Below, piece after piece: positions 29,001 through 41,179 of a stretch of 64,000 nucleotides of DNA (position 1 is its first letter; every line of letters starts with the position of its first letter). This DNA is from Zygnema circumcarinatum. Lineage: Eukaryota; Streptophyta; Zygnematophyceae; Zygnematales; Zygnemataceae. The notes beneath the pieces are model-generated. The model was not told the DNA's origin. It worked only from the letters and a program-made list of their open reading frames with translations, and did no database searches. Made by a program: the position numbers and the translations under genes. Location of the stretch: contig CM074804.1 of the NCBI GenBank assembly GCA_037447605.1, positions 7,096,148-7,160,147 of the forward strand, in the 5' to 3' direction.

Positions 29001-31466
29001 AGAAGAACGAGAGGATGGGGGGAAACAAGAAGGAGAGGAGAAGGGGAGTGGAATGAGAGGGAGAGAGTGGCAGGGAGCGAGAGAGGGAGAGAGAGAGAGA
29101 GAGCGAGAGAGGAGATTCTGGTGCACTGAATTCCCTAACCCCAGACAGCTCTACTGGGTGAACAAAATCCTGTGCCTGAGCCTGAGCCTAGACCTGACCT
29201 CCGGTACTGAGAATCTTAAGCAAAGGCTTCATTTCATATACTTTAGGAGAAACATTTGCAACTCAAGAAAGGTTTGGCTGAAACTGCAGAATCTATTTTA
29301 AAATGGTTATATTAAAGATGGTTATCTTTTATTTCCTAAGGGAATTGTGGAACTGACCTGAATCTCGTCAATAACCGCCACTTCATATGAGCTCATCAAA
29401 TTGGCCATCTCGATTGTGCACGCTGTGTGCTCTGCGAAAGGCATTATTTTCTTCTCTTGTCCGGTCACTAAGTTACAGTAGACACCATCCAGGTTCATTG
29501 TGTCATAGACCTGCGCCCCCATATACATCAAGTAGAGCCCATGACAAGAGTCGCAAGCTCAAATTGTGCATCAGATTACAGCCTACTCAAGGATCAGTGG
29601 CAGAACGCATTACACATTGAGACTGCTTTTCTTTTCTTAACAACTTATTGACGGCGATAGCTGTGGCATTTGGAGCTACCCTGTGACGCATACGAACAAG
29701 CTTCCAGAGAACATCAAGTGAAATACATTTGATAAAGTTAAGACTCTACTGCACCTCCATGGCAAGAAGGCGAAGAGGTCCGCAATAAATTCCGGAGCGA
29801 GCCTGCCTGAATCGCTGGAGGGCGTTGTAGGTCTTTCCACTGTTGGTTGGACCCCTATGGTAAATAATTTTGCGCTTCATTGCCCGAGCAAATGGGTACC
29901 TGTTCATAGAGAAAGGAACGCTCTTTGCTTGGAATAACTTGAGATCACTTAGAACAATGTAAACTCAGAGGGAGGCATGGTAGCGACCACTACTGCCTGT
30001 GCGTTTCAATTTCATTGCTTTGCATTGAGGTATCCAGAGTGCCATACAATGGCAGACGTACTGAGTATGTCTGAATGAAAGGTATAAAAATTCGTCGCTG
30101 AAGGCGCAAGCGCCATAGGTGACGAAGCATGACAAGCAGCCTAAAACTTACAGCAAAGCAACCGAGACCGAAATAGAAATGATGCTCACCACGTATGCGG
30201 TTTGGTCATGTCAGCTGATGTGACGAGCTCCTTATAGGCCTTGATCTCTGCTGGAAACTCGTTGAAGCAAAACTCGGCAAACAAAGGAAACAAGTATTCC
30301 TCCGCAGGAGGGATGTTCCGAAAAGCCAAAAGGGACTCTGCCAGCTCAGGAGTGACTGATCGGAAGAAAAATTTCCTAAATCGTGCAGCTGCAGTTGGAA
30401 AAAATTTGGAGTTTATGTATAAGGCCAATGCTTGATCAGCAGCCCACCTGCACATAACATGTTGCGAAAAAAGCCACTTTTCAAAGCATTCAAAAGCCTC
30501 TTTCATACACGAGTAAGAAAAACACGCAAAATCTGAACTAAACAAGAAAATTCTAGTTCAGCTGGTCGTGCATATAGGATGTACCATTCGTGTACTTGAC
30601 AATATAAAAAACACAAGGAGGAGTTTGCACATTGTGGGAGAGGTCGAAAGCTCGCCTTACCCTCGCTCCCTGAAGTTCCGAAATATTTCAAGCAGCCTAT
30701 CCTTCTCCCGTGCGTTAATGAAATGGTGTCGTCTACTTTGTATCCGGTTGTCCATCTCAGCCCAGAGGCTGGGTGCATCCATTGGGTGAATGACATACTG
30801 CTTGCTCTCCTCTTTCTCCCGAGTCTTCTTAGGTTTCTTTTTCTCCCCCCTCTTTTCCTCATTAACCCCCTTTTTCCCTACTTCTTTCGTTCTCTCCCTT
30901 GCACCTGCTTGCCTTGTGGCCCCAGATTCACCGTTGTTCGTAAGGCCCCTTGACTGGTAGCTATCATCCCTAGCCTCATCAATGGAGCTTCCTTGAACAC
31001 TTGTCGTATCCATTGCTTGTGCTTTGCCGCCTTCATTTTCTACACGAGCTGCATCATCCCTAAACTGCAGCTGCGCTACCCCTTCTGCCTCCCTACTTTC
31101 ACAGCCAGCTGAGGTTTCAGAGACAGAGTTTTCAGGGCTAACCTCCACCTTATCAACTCTTGCCTCCGTAGAAAGCCATCGTGCAGCCCTGCCACCTCCA
31201 TCAGCTCGTATTTCACCGCCTACAAGCGACCTGCCAACAATCCCCTGCTGAGATGAGCTTCTGAGCCAAAACCATTGCAGGTCTCTGGGAAAAGGCTCCT
31301 CCTCCTGGCAAGCTCTCCTCCCCATGAACCTCCTTTCCACAGAACTCCGAGCTGCATCCTCTCCAGCTGCTTCCACCTTCACTCCAGTTGCCCTGCCGGC
31401 ATAACGGCTCCACCTCCTGACAGAGTAGAGGAGAACACCAGCAAGACGCCCATAGCTGGGCGCCAT
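26034..31466 (-). CDS. SUV3: SUV3-like mitochondrial DExH-box RNA helicase
   Basis: Twelve exons join in one frame to 935 residues: 31466-30661, 30447-30190, 29899-29755, 29510-29358, 28915-28733, 28557-28474, 28297-28067, 27830-27672, 27508-27453, 27246-27186, 26933-26712 and 26483-26034. The first 45 residues are Arg/Ser/Ala-rich and fit a mitochondrial transit peptide, followed by a Lys/Glu-rich linker. The helicase core is complete: GPTNSGKT (motif I), VIDEIQ (motif II), [39 protein letters not shown] and [11 protein letters not shown] (motif VI). The SUV3 C-terminal domain ([15 protein letters not shown], then [10 protein letters not shown]) is present. The tail is an Arg/Gly/Glu-rich extension. 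SUV3 unwinds RNA 3' to 5' and feeds organellar RNA decay and surveillance. Plant relatives are DExH16/DExH18, and the long N-terminus is DExH18-like. It is back to back with the nucleoside transporter. Confidence 0.93.
28925..29120. repeat. C/T tract upstream of a SUV3 3' splice site
   Basis: On the coding (minus) strand about 190 bp of almost pure pyrimidine, ending in (CT)n, lie just before the acceptor at 28916. The + strand appears as GAGAGA and GGAGAGG runs. The intron is 28916-29357. Confidence 0.85.
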
Positions 31467-31715
31467 AGCTGGGCTGCGGCGAGGCGCCGGCCTGGGCGGG
31501 CCGTCCCGTTCAATTCTCTCCCTCTCTCACTCACCCGCCGTCGCCCTTCATGCCGCACTACTGCGACTACTTTCTCTAATTCACTCCCTCTACGCTCTGG
31601 AGTCTTCTAATCTTACGGTGCAGTCGCTCTGGAGACGAGGATCAAGGCGCCATGGCTGGGCGGGTCCTTCAGTAGGAGGGCGGCTTGGAGCGTTTCTACT
31701 GTGAGCAGAGAGAGA
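31467..31715. promoter_or_regulatory. compact bidirectional promoter, SUV3/ENT
   Basis: Only 249 bp separate the start codons of two divergent genes, so both 5' UTRs and core promoters must fit here. A tandem 15-bp duplication (CATAGCTGGGCGC type) overlaps the SUV3 start codon at 31450-31477. No TATA box stands out. Confidence 0.6.
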
Positions 31716-34044
31716 ATGGCCGGGGAGGAGGCTGGTGGAGCCATGGTGCCTGCAGACAAGGGCCACTTAGCGTACTTGATATTCTTCTGGCTGGGAGCGG
31801 GGTTCCTCCTTCCTTGGAATGCCTTCATCACGGCTGTCGATTACTTCTTAGATCTGTATCCAAATGCTCACATCGACTACGTATTTTCGGTATCGTACAT
31901 GTTGCCCAATTTGGTAATGCTGATTCTTCTTATGATGTAAGTCACTTCTTCTGGTAAATTGAAAGCACAATAGGAATGAAATGGCACGGTTGCCAAGCTG
32001 AAATGAAATAGGTAGATCTCAGACCTGAGTGAGAAAGATTGCGATATGGAGAATGGAAGACCCTCCCTTAAGTTTTAGGTTGTATCGTGTGTTTGACTGC
32101 CTTTGATTACACAGTAATCGACAATATCAAGCATAGAAGAGAGAAGTTAATGAGAGATGCAGATTTCATGACTTTTCAAGTCTTCAGAGGCTGCATTCAT
32201 TTAGGAAGCAACTGCAAGTTACTTGTCTTATAGTCCCAAATATAAACGCCATTTATTTGCTTACTTGTAAGAGATTCTGTGCTACTGGAATGTGTCCATA
32301 GTCTAGCTAACAAAACAGTTATGATCCATTTTTTCAAGAAATCATGTGACTCATACAGAAACACAGCTCACTTGTTCATGGCATGGAAGTGCTTTGCATA
32401 AACCTAGATGTCGACCTTTGTGAAACACTGTTCTTTTCAAAACTCGAATCTGTGAAGTCGATCAGCATGGCACGGCTGCGTAGTTCAGTTGCTTGGGAAA
32501 GCTCTCTGGGAGGGCCTGACCATGCTAGGTCAGATCGGACGTTCTTGCTCAGTCCTGTTGTCCAACCGTTGCTCAATTGGCGATGTTTTCACTTCTCTGA
32601 GCTTTTCGTAAGCAAAGTATTGTGACTTTGGAGGCTCTTGCAGTCCATTTGCTAAAGGCTAATCTCAGTAAGGCTGATATCGAAATGCTTTTTGCAATGT
32701 TGACAGTTGCGGTCGGCACTACACCTCGACCTCCCGCATATCTCTTGGCTTCGTTCTTTTCCTCTGCCTTATTGTGCTTATTCCCATTCTGGACGTACTT
32801 ACGATCAAAGGAGGACAGGGCAATCAGCTTTCCCTTGAACTTACGGTGTTGGCAGTGGCTTCAACTGGAGCTATAGATGCCGTTATCCAGGGGAGCTTGT
32901 TTGGAATGGCGGGCGAATTGCCGGAGCGATACACGCAAGCCCTTGTCGGCGGTACAAGTGCCTCAGGTATCAGAAATGACAGCTTTCCTATGTCAGTCAA
33001 CCCTGAGATTCAGAGCTATGTTTTCTGTTCTCAAGTCGTCTGCGTCTTTCATCTATATGTAATGGTTTCGAGCCACCTGCTAGGTGATGGAAAACGATTG
33101 TCATAGACTTACTATAACGATTGGTTAAACCATGTCAGTCTTTCTCTTCCCCTCCTTATTCAGGTGTGATTATTTCATTTGCCCGCATTTTGACGAAAGC
33201 GGCATTACCCAACACTCGCGATGGCCTCCGATTGAGTGCAAATATCTATTTTACTATAAGTGCGCTCTTTTTGGCAATGTGCATCGTTGGTTTCCAAATT
33301 TTGAAAGATCTTCCAATTGTTAAATATTATCAGCAACTCAAACATACGGCTGCCGGAGACGCTTTAAGGGAGAATGAAGGCCCCAGTGCTGGACCGGAGA
33401 CAACTCCTTTAGTGCACCCTCCAGGGATGGGAGGCATGAACAGGGATTCATCGTCAACCAAGGACCTTCCTCTGTTAGAAAAGTTTTTTAACTCGCAAGT
33501 GCTGACTGTGGAAGGCCGAGCAATGGCCCTTCACACCGACTCTCAAGTTGATTACATGGCAGTGTTTGCACAGATATGGCCGTACCCTTGCACACTCACT
33601 TTAATATACATAGTGACTTTGTCTATCTTCCCAGGTTTCATCTCTGAGGGAGTGGACTCTCCCGCCCTGGGCAGCTGGTACCCTGTCATGTTGATGACAA
33701 TATTTAATATAGGAGATTTCTCGGGGAAGATGACACCAACCATTTGGACAGTCACTGATGCAAAGCTGCTAGCGCTTGGAACCGTATTGAGGCTCCTGTT
33801 TTACCCAGTATATGGTTTCTGCATCTCCGGCCCATCCATTCTAAGGACAGAGCTCCCCATCACATTTCTCACTTTAGCTTTGGGATTCACAAACGGAATC
33901 TACACTGGTTGGCTTATGATGGCTGCGCCTGCCAAGGTCAGCTTAAGAGAATCTGAAGCGGCCGGCTTTATCATGGTCTTATTTTTAGTGTTAGGACTCT
34001 TTTTTGGGGCACTCGCAGGCTGGGCCTGGCTGCTTTTCGTTTAG
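31716..34044 (+). CDS. ENT: equilibrative nucleoside transporter (SLC29/ENT)
   Basis: Three exons, 31716-31936, 32707-32966 and 33164-34044, join in phase to 453 residues, the normal length for plant ENTs. The first membrane helix contains FFWLGAGFLLPWNAFITAVDYF, the hallmark of the family (helix 1 with PWNxFIT). The last long exon has FNIGDFSGK, the ENT signature in helix 8. Eleven hydrophobic segments can be counted roughly, with a hydrophilic loop (about residues 215-290) between helices 6 and 7. The sequence is closest in feel to Arabidopsis ENT1/ENT8. It should move nucleosides across the plasma membrane or tonoplast, probably with protons in plants. The start ATG is followed by a short Gly/Ala N-terminus. 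It is divergent from SUV3 and convergent with the MnmE gene. Confidence 0.93.
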
Positions 34045-34851
34045 TTGAGAATAAAATAGTGGGTCTTAGTGGATACAGTTCTTAGTGGGTCTTAGTCGAT
34101 ATTCATGTATGTGATATATTCCTTAGAACAACCGGTCCTATCCATTGGCGTTCGGACCCAATTGGGTCCAACAGTAGTAAGAGTTGTCACTGATGTTGGA
34201 AGATAGCACTCATTTGAATCCGCAGATGTCTGCGTTTCAATAATGGCGGCGATAATGTTATGGCACCGCCATGGGTCAGTACATAACTCCCTTAATAACT
34301 CCCTTGATTGATCCTTTGCGACCAGTTCCTCGTGGTTTTCCATGATGATTATGTCCGTGTACATTTGATGGCATCGCCATCTCACGCCATCGTGAGATCA
34401 ATGCTACATCCTCCCTTGATTGGAAATGGGCAAGAGAAAGGGTTGAGCACAGTGGTTTACCCCTTTTATCCACTTCACAGACTTTTCTATGGTATGCTCC
34501 TCGTTTTGTGATGGTGGGCGTTCCTTGTTCGAGAAGCAGCGAGATTCTCTGCCCAAGCTCTCGACTGATATGCCCATTAGATTGCATAATAAAATGACAA
34601 GTTTTAGGGCATCGCACATGAACCAACGCGGAGTATAAACATAGGTGGGAGAAGCCACCGGCATTGTGACTTTCCAAAAGGGAGAGACACAAAAAGCAAC
34701 GAGTAAACAGTTTTCATGGTGTGGTCAGTTCTTAGTTCTTGATCTTATTTGAAACTGAGCATCTAATCATGCTGAAGCCTCCTCTGCAGCAGGCACGAAT
34801 AGCCCTCTGGCCCTGTTTCAAGACCTTGCGTGCCAGAATCAGCCCTAATTC
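34045..34851. other. convergent intergenic region
   Basis: About 800 bp between the ENT and MnmE stop codons. A short direct repeat (AGTGGGTCTTAGT) occurs at about 34059 and 34085. Open frames on the minus strand (34092-34692) lack any family features and are not called. Confidence 0.5.
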
Positions 34852-37800
34852 TTACTTTCCAATACAGAACCGACTGAAAATTCCCGCAAGAACCTCCTCG
34901 GACACATCTTCACCAATGATTTGGCCAAGTGCCATGGCTGCCTCGCGCACGTCAATAGTCCAGAAGTCAATTGGGAGCCCCTCTTGAATGCTGCCTTTCA
35001 AGCGAAGGAGAGCCTCACTTGTTCTCATCAGCTGCTCAGCTTGCCGCTGCACAACCCAAAGGCAGGCAGAGCGGTTGAGAGATCGCGCGAGAGCGAGAGA
35101 GAGTGAGGGGAGGGGAGGGGGAGAGGGGGAAGGGGAGGGGGAGAGGGGGGAGGGGGGGGACGGGGGAAGGGGGGAGGAGGCAGGGGGGAGGGGGGAGGGG
35201 GGTGGGATAGGTGGAAGCCAGAGAGAGAAAGAGAAATTAGGTCAATGTACCTGCCCTGTTATGACTTTTTGCTCATGAAATACAACAAACATTTGTTTCC
35301 CAAGCTGCTTTCCTTTTATTTTTCCAACAATCCTTGTGTACCCACACCCTTTTGCGTGTGCTTACCTGATTGGCAGTCCACTGCTGGCCTTCAGCAGCTA
35401 CTTGGCCCATTCCCAATATCTCCAAAAGAGCAGCTTCAAGCTCTGGCAAGCCATGGCGTGAGAGTGCGCACGTGGCAACACAGTGCCGGAAAACAGCTTT
35501 AACTCGAACCGGAACTTCAACTGTCGCAGGAATGGCCTGATCACTTTTGTTGATCACAAGAATCGCAGGAGCCCCTGGTGGACCCCGTGAGGATTCCTGC
35601 AGAACCACATTTTCTTGATTAGGAATCGTCCCCGTTTCACCTTTTTCACAAAGCCAATTGCCCTTAACTACATAGGGATTCGCAATCAGAGACGACCTCA
35701 AGTTTCTGTACAATTACGTTACTTGTATTTTCTTCTGACTGGTGCTGACTGACTTTGGCACCGTCCATCAAATCTTTCAAATTTTTTTGAGTTTCTCCTT
35801 CGACATAAAATGGTAAATGAAGGACGTCCATGTCCAGCACGATTCCCATGCCCGATGGATGATACCATTATCGCTGCTTAATGTGCATTCCCACCCAAAC
35901 AACAGCAGAAACCATGCCACAAAGCCGTCTGCATCCAAGCCATAAGTGTGTTTCTAGAAACCAATGAAGCTCACCTCACTATCTCCAGCGTCCCCATGCA
36001 CAGCCTCTGCCATAGGCCCCGCCAGCAACCCAGCATTGACTTGCCCGTTGACCTGCCCCTGTTGGCACCATATCCTATCAAAAATTTCATCTTCCTCGGC
36101 CGTCCATCCTTCCGCAGCGCTCATCACCAACAAAATGACATCCGCTCCTCTTGCAGCAGCTTCCGAACGTTTCACTCCTGGGCAACACATCGAAGGGAAA
36201 AAGTAAGTGGAGTTTCTTAGCATTGGCTAGCAGGACCTCTTCATATGGTCCATAAACGATTCTTATGATGAACACTGGACAAAAAGCTGATTCCCGAACG
36301 TTCAGGTGAGCTGCTGCTCAACACCAACGCATGGGACCCTCAAAGCATGACCACACTTAGCAATGGCTTCCTGCTCACAACTTCCAACAGCAAACAGTGC
36401 AGCAAGCGAATAAAACCATATCGAACAACACACAAGCATCACTCACCAATGCTTTCAACCAGGTCAGTTGTTGTTCGCATTCCTGCCGTATCGAGCAGCT
36501 GCACAGGAATGCCCGACACAGCAATGTCTGCCTCCACAACGTCTCTTGTTGTGCCAGCAACATCGGTCACGATAGCACGCTCACTCTGCTCACACAGCTT
36601 TAACATGCATTAGAGGGGAAAGACGACGATGGTAAGGACAAATAAAGTCTCCACCTCTCTGAAAAATAGCTCATTTACAGAGTCAACAAGTTGGCCATTG
36701 GGTCACAGTCGAATGTATTATTTCAGCAGTCGCACTGCCCGCTAGACCAGGATGGGCTGGTCTCACCCACATGGCTCCAAGCGTTGAGAAGGCTTGACTT
36801 GCCAACATTTGGTCGTCCTAAGATTGCCACCTGTAAGCACCAAAATCTCGATCAAATAATGGCCATTTAGAAGGAAAACATAGATCATCAATAAGGAGGT
36901 GCTAGTCCTTACCATGCCGGCTAAAAAAGCAATGAAGAGACCATTGGAAAATCCTACCAACACGGGATGGCAGAACAGCAAAATCAAATGAATTTACCTA
37001 GTGAAAGCTAAGCTTTATGCCTTTATTCGGATCCAGTTACCCTGTGATTCACACATTACTTGCTGAAAAAATTATAAGCTACTTTTTAAGAGCCTACCTT
37101 TAATCCAGTCTGAAGCAAGCGGCCACGTTTTGCTGTGCGCAAGCTCTCCTGCACTTGATTCCACATGGCATCAATTCGCCGCAATATATGGTCGCAATCT
37201 AACGCTTGAAGCTCATCATCAAAGTCCAGGCGAGCCTCCATCTCCACAAGAAGGTCAATGCATTCCGACCGAAGCTCCTTCACCACTGCTGATAATCCAC
37301 CCTAGGCCAACTCGCCATGCCCTACAGAACAATTACTTGTCTTGTTTCACTTAACCGGTGCAATCAATGTGCAGGCAAGCATTGAAAGCCATTAGCCCTA
37401 AGCAATTAGGGACCAACCTCACGTGTAATTGATCATAGGCCAGGCAGATAGCCTGCTGCAATCAATCCAATACTATCGAGCAGATTTAAACAAGCCATCG
37501 TCATGAGTATTAAGCCTCCGCGGAATGGAAGCAGAATGCTTATGACTGCGTAAGTCACCACTTGAGAAGCAACAACCAGTAGAAAGAAATGGGAAGGAAA
37601 CGGAACAACTATGGACATATATGCTCTCTTGCATGTGGTATGCTCACCTGCATGTTCGCCAGAGCGCTGTCGGCAGCCCCGGCTGTCCGGGCGGCAACAA
37701 GCTCTGCAACGCTCTCAGCTTGAGACAGGTTCAGCCGGCCATTCAAAAACGCTCGCAACGTGAATTCGCCTGCGCATAAGATGCACACCCCTGGTCGGTG

Positions 37801-39421
37801 TCTCTCTATGAATCTGACCAACATGGATCTCGCACAGCACATGACTGTCAGAACACAATCACACTGGCAACTGAAAAACTGCTTTAGAGAGTTTAATCTC
37901 CATCCAGCCAGCAGACCGGCCTGACTTTTTTTCGTGAAGTCGTAGGTACCCAACACATCACTACCATCTTAGATGTATTTTGTCCCTCCCTCTTATGGTC
38001 ATGCCACTCCCCTGCATGAAAGATTGGGTGAGCATTATCTGTTGTTGAGTCTCTTCCTTACAAGCCCTACCTGGCTTTGCCAACCTTGCCCCAGCCTCTA
38101 GGCAAAGCTGCAGCACTCTGCTGCTGCAGACCTCCCCACCGTGGCAGTGCACCTCGATCACATCCTCTGCAGTGTAGGAGCGTCGCCCGAGCATTGGCAG
38201 CACCAAGACCTGTCATGGGCAGCCACCACATTCCAACTTAAAAATAACCCAACTACAATGGAACAGGGGCAAAACCTTTAGACCAGTGAAAGAACATAAA
38301 TTGGAACTAGCAGGTCGTACGGACAGTTGTGGAAGACAGAACAACAGAAATGGCCCTTAACGGTGAAATGCTCAGGCTACAAAATTACGTCAGCGCAAAC
38401 GGCAGCTAAGCAAATGAGTATACAAATAAACTCTGTCAACGCATAAAAGCTTGGCAAGAGTCAACACATATAGGTGAAGAGCCTCATATATCTCACCTCA
38501 TCAACAACGGCATTGCCATTGGCAGTGTCGATGACTACTCCATGTACTACTCGGTGACTTTCAGGCTGCCATAGGTCACTTGAGCAATCCCCATCACTTC
38601 GTTTCCACCGCGAAGGGCGAAATATCTGGGAGACAAGCTGGACTGAAGAGGAACCTGATAAACGTATAATGGCAACACCGCCTGGACCCTGCTTTCCCAC
38701 GACAGCTGTAACGATAGCAGCAATTGTGTCTGAGCTCTCTGATGAGGTTTCCTTGCTTGGCTCTGTGTCTAAATTTTCGGAAGGTGAAAGCTGAGCAAAT
38801 GGTTGACTGCGCAGATCTTGGTACTTCGCTGTGACTGAAAGTGGGCATAACACATGAATAACAGAAAACTATCAGCTTTGTGAATATCAGAGTATCCTGC
38901 TTCATTTGAAGTACGGCCATTCTTGGCTGCTGTCATTGCAGAGCATCATTTATCCTGTCTGAGCTTGAATCATGCAAATGATCACCACAATACTGACAGC
39001 AAACTTTACTTACGCATATAATCTGCATTCATAGGTTCATTGAACAACCTTCACCAACACGCAAGGAGTAGCAATATATGTACAGCTTAACAAGTAGATA
39101 GATTTTGATGAAGCTTTTGAGATGCGTGTGACATACAAACTCTACCAATGCTGGCTGCTGTAGATAGCTCACATATGTAAGGAATGGAACGAAACACAGT
39201 TACTCTAAAAAATGCCTCAATGAAGAGATAGGTTGTCAGTTTTGGATGAACTTATGATGCATCCCAAAACATGATAGAGTTTAACCCATTTGTTCTTCAA
39301 AGGGATGAGTGGTAAGTACAAGCATACCTGCAGATTGGCTATCTTGAAGCTTCTCCGCAGACGTTTCCGACTTCCAAGCACTCCGACTCTGCTTATCCAG
39401 GTGGTCGATCCTCGATACACA
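34852..39421 (-). CDS. MnmE: MnmE/TrmE tRNA uridine-34 modification GTPase, organellar
   Basis: Exons in phase: 39421-39328 (5' limit uncertain), 38834-38497, 38209-38071, 37769-37648, 37301-37098, 36830-36771, 36585-36447, 36177-35975, 35596-35366 and 35046-34852, about 574 residues. The N-terminal folate-binding domain starts at [20 protein letters not shown]. The helical domain is split by the GTPase domain: G1 [10 protein letters not shown]2 region GTTRD, G3 DTAGM, G4 NKSD. The C-terminus is FCIGK, with the conserved cysteine and lysine of all MnmE proteins. MnmE with GidA/MnmG makes the 5-aminomethyl-type modification at the wobble uridine of organellar tRNAs. The first exon seen has no start codon, so a targeting exon is missing; a candidate is listed at 40279-40458. 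An insertion between G3 and G4 carries a QVNGQVN duplication. Confidence 0.92.
35080..35210. repeat. C/T tract upstream of the last MnmE 3' splice site
   Basis: The + strand is a run of GGGGAGGGGGAGAGG. On the coding strand it is about 130 bp of polypyrimidine, 35-165 nt upstream of the acceptor at 35047. It is far longer than a normal polypyrimidine tract. Confidence 0.88.
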
Positions 39422-40278
39422 CTTCAGTCTACAGCAAGTTCCAACCGACCAAAGTCAATAAAAACTTAGTTCATGAAGAAAGTGAATCCTTGACTTTCAG
39501 ATCCGACTTCTTTAAGAACTTGTTAAAATGGAAGAAAGCAGATAGAACTCAAGAATGATGTCCTCAATGAAGTTGTACAGTTTGTAGCGTCATATGTATG
39601 AAACCGTTCAATCATTGTCAATACCGAAGGATTCTAGCGTGCTGGTATCCTTCATTTCTTAGCATATAGCGGTTGGTTGCCTATCTATCTATAGTCCTCA
39701 TCAACACATAAAACCGCCCTTCTAAAGCCGAGCACGATCTAACGCTATGCATGGAGTTCCTGACTGCTTAGTATTGTTCTTAACATGGATATTAACTAAC
39801 CACCGACTGCTCTCGCATCGTGTTCCTAAAACCCATTGACCGAACGATCATGTCAAAACCTTACGATTGTAAGGTCAGTTCTCGCTTGAACTGCAGCCGT
39901 TTTCTAGACTACAGGAGATGCTGTTGAACAGCATTTAAGACAAGAAATTTAAGGAAAACTTTTTAACATCTTAGAAAAGGGGAGAATTGATTGCCTTTGT
40001 TTCATCAGTTTAAAAGACACAGACGAGGTGGGACTAGTAAGGGATTATTAAAAAGAAAGTTTACTTTAGACTATTCTTTTCCATGAATCTGCTGAATGCA
40101 ATGATGAGCAGTTCGCGTCTATATAAAATTCCTGATGGAACAACTTTAGGTTTTTTAATTACATTGGTGATTGTCTCCTCTCCTTGGCACAATCTTTCGT
40201 AGAATAGCGATTTTGCTGTGTAGCACCCATTTGTCCAAGCCTTTGCCACCAACATCCTGTCCGAATCGCAAAGCCTAC

Positions 40279-40458
40279 GCTTTGATGCGCTCTGTCGAAT
40301 GCATGTTGCGACTGCCTCTTTGCTGGAGAATGTTCCTTCGTACAAGGCGTAATGCTGCAAATGCATGAATGCGACGTCATCCTGGCTGCGGACTGGTTCC
40401 ACTGCTCCACATGTGTTCTTAGAGATGATCTGAATGCGAAATGCGTCCTCACAAGCAT
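40279..40458 (-). CDS. candidate organelle-targeting first exon of MnmE
   Basis: An ATG at 40458 opens a 60-codon frame beginning MLVRTHFAFRSSLRTH, rich in Arg, Ser, His and Gln and poor in acidic residues, as in mitochondrial or plastid transit peptides. It ends at a possible donor (AGC|GTAGGC) in the phase needed to join the exon starting at 39421, across an 857-bp intron. No similarity supports it and the donor is weak, so this is a hypothesis. Confidence 0.25.
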
Positions 40459-40661
40459 TCATGCAACAAAAGAGCGTACACGCAGGCTGGACATATGACA
40501 GTTGTAAATTCCTAAAGAGCTCGCATGTCTGAGCACCTTGAAGCCAGCCTAGCCCCTCTATGCAGCAGAGAAAAGAGAAAAGTGAAGTGGGAAAATATGC
40601 ATTGTTCGCAGCATCAGCAGATATCTGCAAGCCTTTTCCATTCAGAAACTGGCCTTGGGCA

Positions 40662-40720
40662 TTTTGGCCTTTTGGCCTTTTGGCCTTTTGGCCCTTTTGG
40701 CCTTTTAGCCTTTTGGCCTT
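40662..40720. repeat. (TTTTGGCC)n short tandem repeat
   Basis: About seven copies of an 8-bp unit, with one 9-bp copy (extra C) and one variant (TTTTAGCC), lie about 460 bp upstream of the SRP68 start codon. Each unit contains GGCC and the array is a likely length polymorphism. Confidence 0.88.
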
Positions 40721-41179
40721 GTCGCCTCTGGCTTTTCGAGTTCAAAGGAAACCCCCCGGGCCGCAGATAACTACTTCCGGACGCCTAAGTACTATCCTCA
40801 GAGGACTATTGAAGGCCGCGACGGACGTGTTTGGGACGATGACTGAGTGAGAATACCTTCCCGGAGACCTCAAAGGCCGGTGGTGAACCCTGGCAAGCAG
40901 AAGGGCTTGCACTGCCGTCATTGCTACCCGCCTCCTTTTTGAGACGCACTACAGCAGCAGATCAGGAGAGTAAGATGCTTTTGTGCTAACTTTGTGCTGC
41001 CAGCCGCTAATGTTATGCTGGAATCGGAGAGCTTGCAGTGTTTGGTGTGCACAATTAGTTTGATTGCTAGTCAATAGCTGAGATTGGACTCAATCGCAGC
41101 CTGAAGAGCTGGTGGCACATTAGTGTTGAATCTTGCCTCGCCCTGTTAAGTATTCCTTTGCCTATACAAATGCGAAAGG

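Larger units (their letters stand above)
39422..41179. other. divergent region between MnmE and SRP68
   Basis: About 1.76 kb lies between the first secure MnmE exon and the SRP68 start. It should hold the missing 5' end of MnmE, both promoters and an 8-bp tandem repeat near 40.7 kb. The rest is AT-rich with no recognisable gene. Confidence 0.45.

Noticed and set aside
32622-32876. Alternative frame of ENT exon 2 (VGTTPRPPAYLL...)
   Set aside because: The phase from exon 1 requires the other frame, which gives the hydrophobic ENT sequence RISLGFVLFLCLIVLIPILD.
34092-34692. Minus-strand open frames between ENT and MnmE
   Set aside because: No family resemblance, and they lie in a convergent 3' region.
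40061-40630. A 189-codon minus-strand open frame upstream of MnmE
   Set aside because: No domain or biased composition. The overlapping frame from 40458 fits a targeting exon better, so this longer frame was not called as a gene.
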